Below, in pieces: positions 55,083-64,000 of a stretch of 64,000 bases of DNA. Numbering within the stretch: position 1 is the first letter of the stretch; every line of letters begins with the position of its first letter. The position numbers were made by a program, and so were the translations under genes. The notes under the pieces are model-generated. The model saw only the letters and a program-made list of their open reading frames with translations. It made no database searches and was not told the origin of the DNA. This stretch comes from Phyllostachys edulis (lineage: Eukaryota > Streptophyta > Magnoliopsida > Poales > Poaceae), in NCBI GenBank assembly GCA_036346405.1, contig CM070554.1, positions 40,414,204 through 40,478,203 of the forward strand. Direction: 5' to 3'.

Positions 55083-57738
55083 TTGCGTCCTTACTCTTCA
55101 GAGCTCACTGTCCGGTCCGCCTCCCCAGTGCCCTTAATTCCTATGTTCCTCTCGAGCCTCCTCTCTCCGTGCTATCGTCCCCGTGCCGTCATGCTCCCCT
55201 ACGTCGCCATCATCCCCAAGCCTCCTCTCTCCGCACCATCGTCCCTGCGCCGTACTCCTCGCCTACGCCACCGTCATCCCCGTGCCTCCTCCTCCCCGCG
55301 TCAGCATCCTCCCTCTGTGACCACCGACCTCAACAACGTCGCCCCTGACCTCGACTCCCTCTTCATCCACACCTCCCATCAAGGTACGAGCTCACTGCTT
55401 TGGATTGTGCTAGAAGAAGTTTCAAATTGTGTTGATTTGATTGACTCTAGCACTGGGAGATATTGCTTAGTAATGTTGTGAGAGGTACGAGCTCACTGTT
55501 TTGGATTCTCTAATATTGTATCATGTTATTCATGCTCATTAGATCCCTCTGTTTCATTATGTTGTTGTTGTTGTCTGTTCACTATGATTATTGTTCAGTC
55601 ATTGTTTATATTCCTTTCAATTAAAATATTGTGTAGTTGGTTCAATTGAAATATTGACAGTGAACTCTCAATTGATGATTTATTTTGTTGTGAAGTTCAA
55701 TGTTTTGAGCATTTTATCCTGATTGATGCAGTACTGATTTGTTGATCTTGTAGTAATATCATTTATTGATGCAGTACTGATTTGTTAATCTTACAAGATA
55801 GCAAGTAAGCGAGATGGCATCCGCACCGTCTTCGCCACCATCATCGACGTCGTCGAAGGCGTCTGGATCTCCGAGGAAAGTGGTACCTAAGTGACATGCC
55901 AGAGGAATATCGAAAATGCATGTGGGCTGAATGACCATCACGACCGTCAGTACCGCTGGGGTCCCTCTACTTACCAAGAAAGCAGCGGCAGTATTCCAAA
56001 CCACCTGCGGTATACTTGAAAGGGAAGGGGTCCCCATCACCACACATAAATGATCTGACAGCTGTAGAGAAAGCACAACAGTGGACTGAAATTACAACGT
56101 CGTTCGATATCCTAGCAAAAGTCTCCGAACTCATGCGACGGCAGGCGTTCCTCTTGATGGGACACACTTGGAAGACCTTCAAGAGCAAGCTTGTTACGGA
56201 CTAGGTGAACAAGGATCGGACGCCCTGCACGAAGTATCATTTCGTGTCATCGGATACATGAAACACCTTTCTGCGGATGAAAACAACGTACGAATTTTAG
56301 CAGCAAAGTGCGGCGTACAAGGCCATACAGGCACAAAATATTCACCCCCACAGACTCGGCACCGCTAGTTACGCGGGTATAATCCAGAGATGGATGAGTG
56401 AGGATGATGTGGCAATCTAGTTGGAGGACTCCCCACCATTTGTTAGGATCACAGACGAGCGCGCCCGAAACTGGTTAAGAGCGAGGGCCTCAATCACGTC
56501 ATCGGGCACCATCTCTTTCGCAAACCCGATAGACGAGAAAGTGTCCAAACGCCTAGTAAGATATGTTAAACTACCTAGTTGTTAATAAGTTCATAACTTC
56601 GTAGGGTCTAAAATAACATGATGGTATCTTGCAGCAAACATTGAGTACCCAATCTTCCCAAGGCTCCTTCGAAGTAGTCACGAAGAAGGATATACTATCC
56701 ATGGCCCTGGGAAACAAGGAGCTCCCAGGTCGCACGTGAGGCCTTGGGGTTTACATATGTTGGAGGTAGGGATTCCCACATGACTCCGAGGCATATAGGA
56801 GTCAGAAGAGATCCAAGGCCGAGAGAAGATTAGTGCACAATTTCAAGGACAGATAACATCATTGCAGGAACAAAGGAATCAACTCATCAACCAGTCGCAA
56901 GCTGCCCCCGTGATTTTGGGAACCAGTCCCCCTTAACATCAGAGTAGCGTCGCGTCCACGCCTGCACTTTCTGAACTTAGCAACATCCAATTACCTATGG
57001 ACGTTATCTAGGTAATGTATATCTATGGAATGCTCCAAAGATAGACCTATAGGACGTCTTAGCTAATTGTGTATCGTTTTGTAAGTACTCACGCCCTGTA
57101 GGCTCCAAGTGAGGCTGGTTGGGTCCATTTCTATTGAGGCTAGACAGGTGGTGGTGTATCCATGATAGGAAAGGATAGTGTTGCACGGTGCCCAGCTGGC
57201 GCACGGCTACGCCAAGGTCCAGGTGGACATGGTACATGATAATTTGATGACCGTCCCGCTGGAGAAGCGCCCGAACGAAGAGATCATAACACTAGGGGAT
57301 GCGCTTTACACTTGTGTCCAGTAGCCTAAGAGGGACATCACACTTGACCCTGCAGTGCCGCGATCTCCACACGACGACCATGCCTCTCCAACAGTACCCT
57401 CGATGACTCCACCTCAACCGCCGCTTTAGAAGGCCTCTGTATCGGCTACCGTGGAGACGGCACCCGTGGAGACTGCGCCAAAGAAATAAGAAAAGTGTGT
57501 CGAGTCATCTTCCAGGAAGACAAATAGCATGCGAGGTGCTAAGACCAAATCGAAGAAGATTAAGGCGCCTCACAAGCCGGGGATGTTCTCCCTCGGAATG
57601 CCGTTGGTCTCTGACACAATATTATGCCACACTGGTTTGGCTTGCGTGACATTGCATGCCTGGTACATGTGGCAGACCGACGAGGCAAGGGAAGACCGAC
57701 CTACTGGATTCACCGTCAGCTACATGGAGAACCAATGG
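55083..57738 (+). pseudogene. CACTA-2 second gene (truncated)
   Basis: A pyrimidine-rich leader exon (about 55083-55383, donor CAAG|GTACGAG) is joined to an exon with ATG at 55814 (MASAPSSPPSSTSSKASGS). The domain NKDRTPCTKYHFVS near 56200, HPHRLGTASYAGIIQRWMSEDD near 56335 and ERARNWLRARASITSSG near 56460 follows, ending at donor CTA|GTAAGA near 56550. The next exon (QTLSTQSSQGSFEVVTKKD near 56635, GFPHDSEAYRSQKRSK near 56770) is a usual part of grass CACTA second ORFs. The last block (57200-57738: AHGYAKVQVDMVH, EEIITLGDALYT, VTLHAWYM) equals 27210-27950 of CACTA-1. Numerous stops occur (for example TD*VNK, DT*NTF, EF*QQ, AI*LED). The Ulp1 domain is missing, cut off by gypsy E. Confidence 0.75.
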
Positions 57739-60229
57739 AGCTTCCTCGGTTGGAATGCGAAGGCACTTCTTCAATTGGGACACTTGGAAGACATCGTGAA
57801 CACCTTCAAGTGCAGCGGGCAATTCCAACTTGTAGGCAACCGCACCTTTCTTCTCAATGATGCGGTAAGGTCCAACATATCGAGGAGCCAGTTTGCCTTT
57901 GATGCCGAAACGTTGATGACCCTTCAGCGGAGAGACTTTGAGATAAACAAAGTCATTAGGCTCGAAGCTCAACTCACGATGATGACGATCCGCATAACTC
58001 TTTTGTCTTGATTGGGCCGTGCGCAATCGATCTCGAATCAACCGAACTTGACTTTCGGCCTCATTAATCGAGTCTGGGCCAAAGAATGGTCTTTCACTGG
58101 TTTTTGACCAATTCAACGGGGTTCTACACTTTCTCCCATATAAGGCATCAAATGGTGCCATGCCAAGACTAGCTTGAAAGCTGTTGTTGTAGGAGAACTC
58201 AGCGAACGGCAAACATTTTTCCCAATTCTTCCCGTAGGAGAGAACACAAGCACAGAGAATGTCTTCCAATACTTGATTGACTCTTTCAGTTTGGCCATCA
58301 GTTTGAGAATGATACGCAATGCTGAAAGAAAGACGAGTTCCCATAGCTTCTTGCAAACTATGCCAAAACCGGGAGGTAAAGAGTGAACCACGATCCGAAA
58401 CAATCGTCTTGGGCACACCATGCAAACTCACAATGCAGGATATGTAGAGTTCCGCCAAAGTACCTACACAAATCTTAGCCCGTACTAGCAGAAAATGGGC
58501 TACTTTCGTCAACCGATCAATGATAACCCATATGGCATCTTTCCCTTTTGAGGTACGGGGTAGACTGGTGATGAAGTCCATGCCGATAGAATCTCACTTC
58601 CATTCAGGCACTTGCAAGGGTTGTAGCAAACTTGCTGGACGTTGATGTTCGGCCCTCACACGATGACATACGTCACACTCGGCAACAAACTTTGCGATTT
58701 CCCGCTTCATTCGGGTCCACCAGAACCTCTGACGGAGATCTTGATACATCTTTGTGGCCCCGGGATGAATGGACAAGGGAGAATCATGGGCTTCGTGGAG
58801 GATGTCATTCCGCAATTCCATGACCTTCGGAACAACAAGGCGCTTTCCGAACCATACAACACCATTGTCGTCTTCTGAGAAGCACTTGGCTGTTCCGTTC
58901 TTGATATTCTGCTTGATTTGGTTCACACCAACATCTGTTTGTTGTGTAGCCCCGATCTGATCTTCTAAGGTTGGTTGCATAACCAAGGCAGCGAGGGAAC
59001 CATGCTCAACCACTCCCAAGTTGAGCCGCTGAAATTCTTCATGAAGGGTGGGCTGCTGCTCCTTGATCATCAAGGTATTGCAATAAACCTTGCGACTGAG
59101 AGCATCGGCAACAACATTAGCCTTGCCCGGATGGTATTGGAGACCCATATCATAATCTTTGATCAATTCCAACCACCTTCTTTGCCTAAGGTTCAGATCC
59201 GGTTGGGTGAACAAATACTTCAAACTTTTGTGATCCGAATACACTTCGCAACGATTACCGATAAGGTAATGTTGCCAAATTTTTAGTGCATGAACCACTG
59301 CAGCTAATTCCAAGTCATGGGTTGGATAATTGAGTTCATGAGGCCTCAATTGCCTTGATGCATAAGCCACTACCTTGCCCTCTTGCATAAGAACACAACC
59401 GAGTCCTTGACGAGAAGCATCGCAATAGATATCGAAGCTTCGATGGACGTCGGGAAGAAAAAGAACTAGAGCTGTGGTTAATCTTTTCTTGAGTTCTTGA
59501 AAACTCTTCTCACAATCAGTAGACCACACATACTTCTTATCCTTCTTGAGCAATTCTGTCATTGGCTTTGCAATCATGGAGAAGTTCTCAATAAAGCGAC
59601 GATAGTATCCCGCTAAACCGAGAAAACTCCTCACGTCAGTCACTGACTTGGGCTGACCCCATGAGAGCACATCACTGACCTTGCTAGGATCAACGGCTAT
59701 GCCTTCCGCTGAAAGAACATGGCCCAAGAATGCCACTTCCTTCAACCAAAACTCGCACTTGCTGAACTTCGCATAAAGTTGATGTTCGCGCAGTTTTCCC
59801 TACACTAGCTTCAGGTGTTCAGTATGCTCTTCATCATTCTTCGAGTAGATGAGGATATCATCAATAAAGGCCACCACAAACTTGTCCAAATACTCCATGA
59901 ATATCATATTCATAAATTCATGAAAAGAGCAGGAGCATTCGTCAAGCCGAAAGACTTGACTGTACACTCGTGCAATCCGTAGCGAGTAGAGAAAGCCTAT
60001 CTTCAGGCCTGATTCGGACTTGATGATAGCCCAATCTCATATCAATCTTGGAGAATACCCGAGCACCGGTCAATTGATCGAAAAGGTCGTCAATCCGAGG
60101 CAACGGGTACTTGTTCTTCACCGTCACAGCATTCAGCGGACGGTAATCAACACACAATCGCAGAGTCTTGTCTTTCTTCTTCACAAAGATTGCCGGACAG
60201 CCCCACGGTGATGATCTTGGGCAGATCAA
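57739..60229 (-). pseudogene. gypsy E pol: RT, RNase H, integrase, tail start
   Basis: The minus strand encodes RT (CPRSSPWGCPAIFVKKKDK near 60220, KYPLPRIDDLF, FIDDIL near 59850), RNase H (FDIYCDASRQGLG near 59420, ADALSRK near 59100), and the integrase zinc-binding HHCC segment (HDSPLSIHP near 58780, CDVCHRV near 58670). The catalytic DDE core follows (MDFITSLPRT at 58581, SDRGSLFTSRFW near 58385, GQTERVNQVLED near 58280), then VFQVSQLKKCLRIPTEE at the end. Lesions: a one-base loss near 60227, an about 11-bp loss near 59996, a one-base loss near 59908, TAG at 59800-59802 and TGA at 58591-58593 (where TGG is expected). Frames 58594-59745 and 57739-58581 are otherwise open. Confidence 0.88.
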
Positions 60230-61968
60230 CCCTTCTCTTGAAGTTCACCAAGCTGCTTCTTCAACACCTCCAATTCATTTGGAGGCATCCGGTATGGCCT
60301 CTTTGAAATCGGGGCGGTACCGGGCAGCAACTCGATGACGAATTCAATATCTCTAACTGGAGGCATCCTAGGCAATTCTTCAAAAAAAACATCCACAAAG
60401 TCACAAACTATTGGGACTTCATGAATCTCCATAGTTGGCTTCGCTTCAAGTGCATAAAGATGTGGTTCTTGCAGCTTTGGCGAAATTCCAACTTGCTTGC
60501 CAGATGGACCTGTGAGGGAGATGAATTTCCTGGCACAATCGATTTGCCCCAAGTATTGGGATAGCCAATCCATGCCAAGTATCACATCCAAACTTGCTAA
60601 ATTGATGAGGATAAGGTTTGCCAAAAATCCCACTCCTCCAATCTCAATAGAAACATCCTGACATTCATTTTCAGCTCTCATTTCCAACCCTAGAGAATGA
60701 ATAATCAAAGGAACATGCATAGGAACAATTGGAAGATCACTAAGTGCAGCAAAAGACTTTGATATAAATGAATGAGAAGCTCCAGAATCGAATAAAACGG
60801 TAGCTGGTTGAGAGTTGATAAGAAGCGTACCCAACACGACGTCGGGTGCCTCCTGAGCTTCCTTGGCCGAGATATGGTTGACTCGGCCGCTGCCCACATT
60901 CTGGGCCTTCTGATTAGCCTTCTGATCTTGGCCATTTCCTTGCCCGCGTCCTCCATTAGGACGAGGGGCTGCTCCAATCTTCTTAGGGCAATGATTAGCA
61001 TAATGCCCCTTGTTGTTGCAGAAGAAACAGGTGACCTCAGCAACTGGATTGCGGGGGCCCCCTTGCTGCCCCGCAGGTGCACGTGGTTGAGATACGGCCT
61101 GCGGTGGGCGTGGTACAAACGCCGATGCTCTCGGTGGTGGTGGAGTCTGAGAGTGATGCACCGGGGCTTGCCCGCCGTGAGAACGAGGAAAACTGGCCCT
61201 TGCTGATTTTTGGGCCTCCCACTTGCGCTTGCAAGAGTCGCCTAGCACCCTTCCCTTATGCTCGGCGACAATAGCCTTGTCGACCAACGTCTGGAAGTCG
61301 GGGAAGTCGACGATAGACAGCTTGTCCTGAAGCTCCTCAAACAAGCCATCCATGAACTTCCCCTGCTTGGCCTCATCAGTGGGAACGTCCTCAGGGGCGT
61401 ATCGAGACACATGGTTGAAATCATGGAGGTACTCAGTCACTGATCTGCGCCCTTGCTTGAGCGCCGAGAACTCCTTCTTCTTGAGCTTCATCAAGCCGGC
61501 GGGAACATGAGCCCGACGGAAGGCAATGCGAAACTCCTCCCAAGTGATAGCTTGGCCCGCGGGCTGCATAGCGAGGAAATTTTCCCACCATGAGAGTGCT
61601 GCCCACTCCAACTGATGGGAGGCGAAGAGTGCCTTCTCCTGTTCTTGGCACTGAGCGACATCGAGCTTCCGCTCGACTAGACACAACCAATCGTCTGCGT
61701 CGAGTGGATCTTCGGACCACGAGAAGGTGGGTGGCTGTGTGCGAAGGAACTCCGAGAGTCCTCCCCTTTGATGATGACCACCTCCTCCCCCTGATCTGGA
61801 GGCACCAGAAAGGTTGGAGGTATTCCGTGCAATCGCCTCTAGGATCCTCGTCTGATCCATGCGATTTCGCTCAATCTGAGCGAGAACCTCAGCCATGGTC
61901 AGAGGAGGTGGGAGCTCCTCATCCTGACCAGCTGGCTGACCCTGGCTGCTGCGAGTTCTTCCAGCCAT
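60226..61968 (-). CDS. gypsy E gag-protease-RT N-terminal polyprotein (580 codons, open)
   Basis: A single open frame starts at MAGRTRSSQGQ. Residues about 85-210 form the retrotransposon gag domain (DPLDADDWL, SWWENF, FRIAFRRAHVP, YLHDFNHVSRYAPEDVP). The CCHC zinc knuckle has ligands C314, C317, H322 and C327. A basic glycine/asparagine-rich linker follows. The aspartic protease has the intact triplet D394-S-G at FDSGASHSF, and GMDWLS lies near residue 465. The RT N-terminal segment (VFFEELPRMPP, RPYRMPPNE) reaches residue 580. Gag would coat element RNA and the protease would cleave the polyprotein. The frame ends in a stop caused by a one-base loss near 60227, after which the RT continues in the next frame. 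This is the best-preserved retroelement ORF in the window. The start is supported by the leader and PBS upstream. Confidence 0.88.
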   Translation of the reverse strand: MAGRTRSSQGQPAGQDEELPPPLTMAEVLAQIERNRMDQTRILEAIARNTSNLSGASRSGGGGGHHQRGGLSEFLRTQPPTFSWSEDPLDADDWLCLVERKLDVAQCQEQEKALFASHQLEWAALSWWENFLAMQPAGQAITWEEFRIAFRRAHVPAGLMKLKKKEFSALKQGRRSVTEYLHDFNHVSRYAPEDVPTDEAKQGKFMDGLFEELQDKLSIVDFPDFQTLVDKAIVAEHKGRVLGDSCKRKWEAQKSARASFPRSHGGQAPVHHSQTPPPPRASAFVPRPPQAVSQPRAPAGQQGGPRNPVAEVTCFFCNNKGHYANHCPKKIGAAPRPNGGRGQGNGQDQKANQKAQNVGSGRVNHISAKEAQEAPDVVLGTLLINSQPATVLFDSGASHSFISKSFAALSDLPIVPMHVPLIIHSLGLEMRAENECQDVSIEIGGVGFLANLILINLASLDVILGMDWLSQYLGQIDCARKFISLTGPSGKQVGISPKLQEPHLYALEAKPTMEIHEVPIVCDFVDVFFEELPRMPPVRDIEFVIELLPGTAPISKRPYRMPPNELEVLKKQLGELQEKG

Positions 61969-62737
61969 CCTGTTTCATTGAGGCGGGTTAGCAACAAAAA
62001 CCCGAAAACTAGAGGCGAAAGGTAGCAGTAGAAAAGCTATCGACTAGGGAAATGAGGTATTACCCTAACCCAATTACAACCATATAACCAGCAAGGAAAT
62101 GAACTCCAAACATTTGCAAAAAGGCATAAGATCCAATGCAAAACTCATAAGACATAAGATTCAACTTCTCGGTACGACTAACTCGTATTGAATGAACGAG
62201 TAATCGGTTTGAGAAGAAAATTTCAGAACACAACTCGAGTCTTATTGCATATAAGGATCATGGTAAAAACCATCTAGGGTGTGTTAGACACTATCTATCT
62301 AATATCACATCTTACCCCTTTAAACCCCACAAGTTTTAGTTGAATTATCCTCTCATTTTAAGCCCTATCGAAGAACTAGGTGTTTGCTGTCCAAAACTTG
62401 TACTTGCTGTCCAGATTTTGTATCCAAGCTCCAAGCTGAAATTTCCAACTTCAAATGCTTCTAATCTCCACTAAAAGACAGCCAACACTTCATATTCTCA
62501 ACACTCATTGAATCCCAAAACCGAATTTAAACGGTAACAACTATCTTTTGAAATAAAGATGAGAGGAAACAACTTTTTAAACCTCAATCTAGAACAAGGT
62601 AAGATGAGCAATCTAAGATAGGTAAAAAGTAAAATCTGAAAACTTACTTAAGTTTTTATAAACCATTTGTCATTTTGAAACTAAGTTTTCCAAAATATCC
62701 TAAGCATGACCAAGCTAGTGGTTTCTACGGTTAGTAT
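61969..62737 (-). other. untranslated leader of gypsy E
   Basis: AT-rich sequence between the primer-binding site and the gag ATG. No ORF0-like frame is seen, unlike gypsy C. A GGGTTAG...AAAACC-rich stretch precedes gag. It probably contains packaging signals, but none can be specified. Confidence 0.6.
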
Positions 62738-62750
62738 GGCTCTGATACCA
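62738..62750 (-). promoter_or_regulatory. primer-binding site of gypsy E
   Basis: The plus strand reads GGCTCTGATACCA, the perfect complement of TGGTATCAGAGCC (initiator tRNA-Met). It is 5 bp from the LTR start TGTGAGAACC at 62756. Confidence 0.92.
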
Positions 62751-62755
62751 ACTTT

Positions 62756-64000
62756 TGTGAGAACCCGGGGTATTTAACTTGTAATACTTAACCATTAAGA
62801 TGATTCAAGCATTACAAATCAAATATCATGACTCTCGGCGTATATATACTTCCCAGAAGTGCAGTACACATACCCCATACAAAAATTATGCATCAATTCC
62901 ATTCAACACATAGAATCCAAAGTACAACTAAGCAATTCAAAAGACATACCGTATAGAGTTATTACAAAAGGGGCCGACCGGCCAAATGACAACTAAAGAG
63001 TCTTAAATAACAGCGGAAACAAGGTGCCATAAGATGGCAATAAACAAAAGCCAATTAGTGTGCTTTTAACCCACAAGGCAACCAACCGGGCCACCAACCT
63101 AGTTGTCAAACCCGCCGCACATCTCACAAAAGTGGATCCCTTGGGGATCAGCTTCCTCCGTTGCAACAATTAGTTAAGCATAGCAAATGAGTACAAAAAT
63201 GTACTCGCAAGACTTACGTGTAGAGTAACAGGCCTATACATAGCTACATGCAAGCTTATTTAAGTGGAGGAGGCTCTAGACCCATTTTCAGCATAAAGCA
63301 AGTTTTCATTTGCAATAATGTAATAGATTTAAAGCAATTTTACAATCTATTTTTATTTGATAAAAATAGCGAGATACTAAGTAACAATAATAACAAGACA
63401 TCCTGGAAGTGGCTAACCCAATAGCCACCACAACAATAGCATGAATTCCCCATTCATACCACCCACATCAAGTTTTAATTAAATGTTGTAGTCTAGTTCT
63501 CACAGGTCGTATTCAAGCGTGTCCATAACCTAGGACGAGGCTATTCGAATAGTTTGAACCCTGCAGGGGTGTACCAATGTACCCACATGTCAGACCGCTC
63601 CTTATTGCCACACGATAAAGCACACGTCCTTAGGTATGCCGGCAGAGCTGAGTCCTACGAGACATTTTCAATATTGTGTATTAACTACGAGTCGCCCATA
63701 TGGAAAAAGCCCATATGTTGATACGAAGTCATCAAAGATGCTCACCGCCTTACAAAGGACAATGCTCCTTGCAGTGGATAACCTCCACCACTGCTCACCC
63801 AAACACACACAAGTTTCTTTTTCAACACAATGCACACAACCACCATGCGACCCGGAGCTAACACACGAAAAAGTACTAAGTCAAGAGAGGTTCCATATGC
63901 CTCTCATGTGGTTAGTATGCAAATTGTTCGGTACGGTGGCGCAAGTAACTCGGTCCTTGATTGACTTAGGCACCATTCCATCACACCATAAGATCACACC
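62756..64000 (-). repeat. 5' LTR of gypsy E (partial)
   Basis: It begins TGTGAGAACCCGGGG at the PBS side and continues past the window end. It carries GGCCGACCGGCC near 62974, the hairpin GAGTAC-aaaaat-GTACTC at 63189-63206, the perfect palindrome CTATTCGAATAG at 63541-63552, and CGGTCCTTGATTGAC near 63951. The order and spacing agree with solo LTRs 1-3. Confidence 0.85.

Larger units (their letters stand above)
41112..57738 (+). mobile_element. CACTA-2, same family as CACTA-1, interrupted and 3' truncated
   Basis: The left end is CACTACTACAAAAGGG, preceded by AAC as candidate target duplication. It carries ATCACAGACGGTT arrays, a companion ORF, a captured F-box-like pseudogene, a TNP2 pseudogene and the second gene, all on the plus strand. 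Two solo LTRs (45467-51047 and 51503-54082) split TNP2. The second gene stops abruptly near 57738 inside its coding sequence, where gypsy E begins. No right terminus is present in the window, so the end was lost with the 3' end of gypsy E. Confidence 0.85.
57739..64000 (-). mobile_element. Ty3/gypsy retrotransposon E (3' truncated; 5' LTR runs off the window)
   Basis: This is a minus-strand element in the order LTR (62756 onward), primer site (62738-62750), leader, gag-protease-RT (61968 to 60226), the rest of RT, RNase H, integrase, and the start of the C-terminal tail, ending near 57739. There it abuts the CACTA-2 second gene in mid-codon sequence, with TGG shared at the junction. No 3' LTR or polypurine tract remains. 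It is the least decayed gypsy here, with about five coding lesions. ORF0 is not seen upstream of gag. Confidence 0.88.

Noticed and set aside
57529..58011. 160-codon plus-strand ORF running across the CACTA-2/gypsy E boundary
   Set aside because: Its first part is the CACTA-2 second gene and the rest is the antisense of the gypsy E integrase tail. It is a junction artefact rather than a fusion gene.

Overview
This window is TE-dominated intergenic plant DNA, most likely from a grass. The evidence is three CACTA (En/Spm) elements, several Ty3/gypsy elements whose primer sites match initiator tRNA-Met (TGGTATCAGAKCC), an extra ORF upstream of gag that is known from rice RIRE3/RIRE8-type elements, and grass-type MITEs. 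An Oryza relative is possible, but the species cannot be fixed from the sequence. There are no bacterial operons, rRNA genes, tRNA genes or CRISPR arrays. Only one ordinary host gene looks intact: a small secreted-peptide precursor at 24030-24275.

Layout. 1-4128 is a minus-strand gypsy element (A) inserted in the reverse transcriptase of an older minus-strand gypsy (B, 4129 to about 6310). 6890-8225 is a plus-strand LTR fragment. 8226-20990 is a plus-strand gypsy (C: LTR, PBS, ORF0, gag, pol) with no 3' LTR; its gag is split by a 4357-bp solo LTR (12601-16957, TSD GCTTT). 20991-25620 is the only low-copy-looking stretch: a GC-rich block with a 133-bp tandem duplication, two MITE-like elements, the peptide gene with its TATA box, then a Tourist-like MITE and a LINE-like remnant. 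25624-40848 is CACTA-1 (TSD CTA), with a TNP2 transposase gene, a second gene with an Ulp1-like protease domain, and a small companion ORF. A different CACTA family member (CACTA-3, 34641-40213, TSD TAG) is nested in the TNP2 leader. 41112 to about 57738 is CACTA-2, of the same family as CACTA-1. It carries a companion ORF, a captured F-box-like pseudogene, a TNP2 pseudogene split by two solo LTRs (45467-51047, TSD AATCA; 51503-54082, TSD CCAAG), and a truncated second gene. About 57739 to 64000 is a minus-strand gypsy (E) with the least decayed gag-pol of the window; its 5' LTR runs off the end.

How the parts relate. Both CACTA-1 and CACTA-2 keep the order TNP2, internal array of the ATCACAGACGGTT motif, second gene, so the putative transposase-binding motif sits at the internal promoter as well as at the ends. 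All transposase genes are broken, so present movement would need proteins supplied from elsewhere. The gypsy LTRs belong to one related lineage (RIRE3/Tekay-like by ORF0, C-terminal integrase extension and LTR features) but range from 1.3 to 5.6 kb. Most share a 12-bp palindrome block and, about 350 bp away, a GAGTAC/GTACTC hairpin with a variable loop.

Relative order that can be read from nesting: B before A; C before the 12601-16957 LTR; the LINE-like remnant before CACTA-1; CACTA-1 before CACTA-3; CACTA-2 before both of its solo LTRs. A deletion then appears to have fused CACTA-2 to gypsy E.
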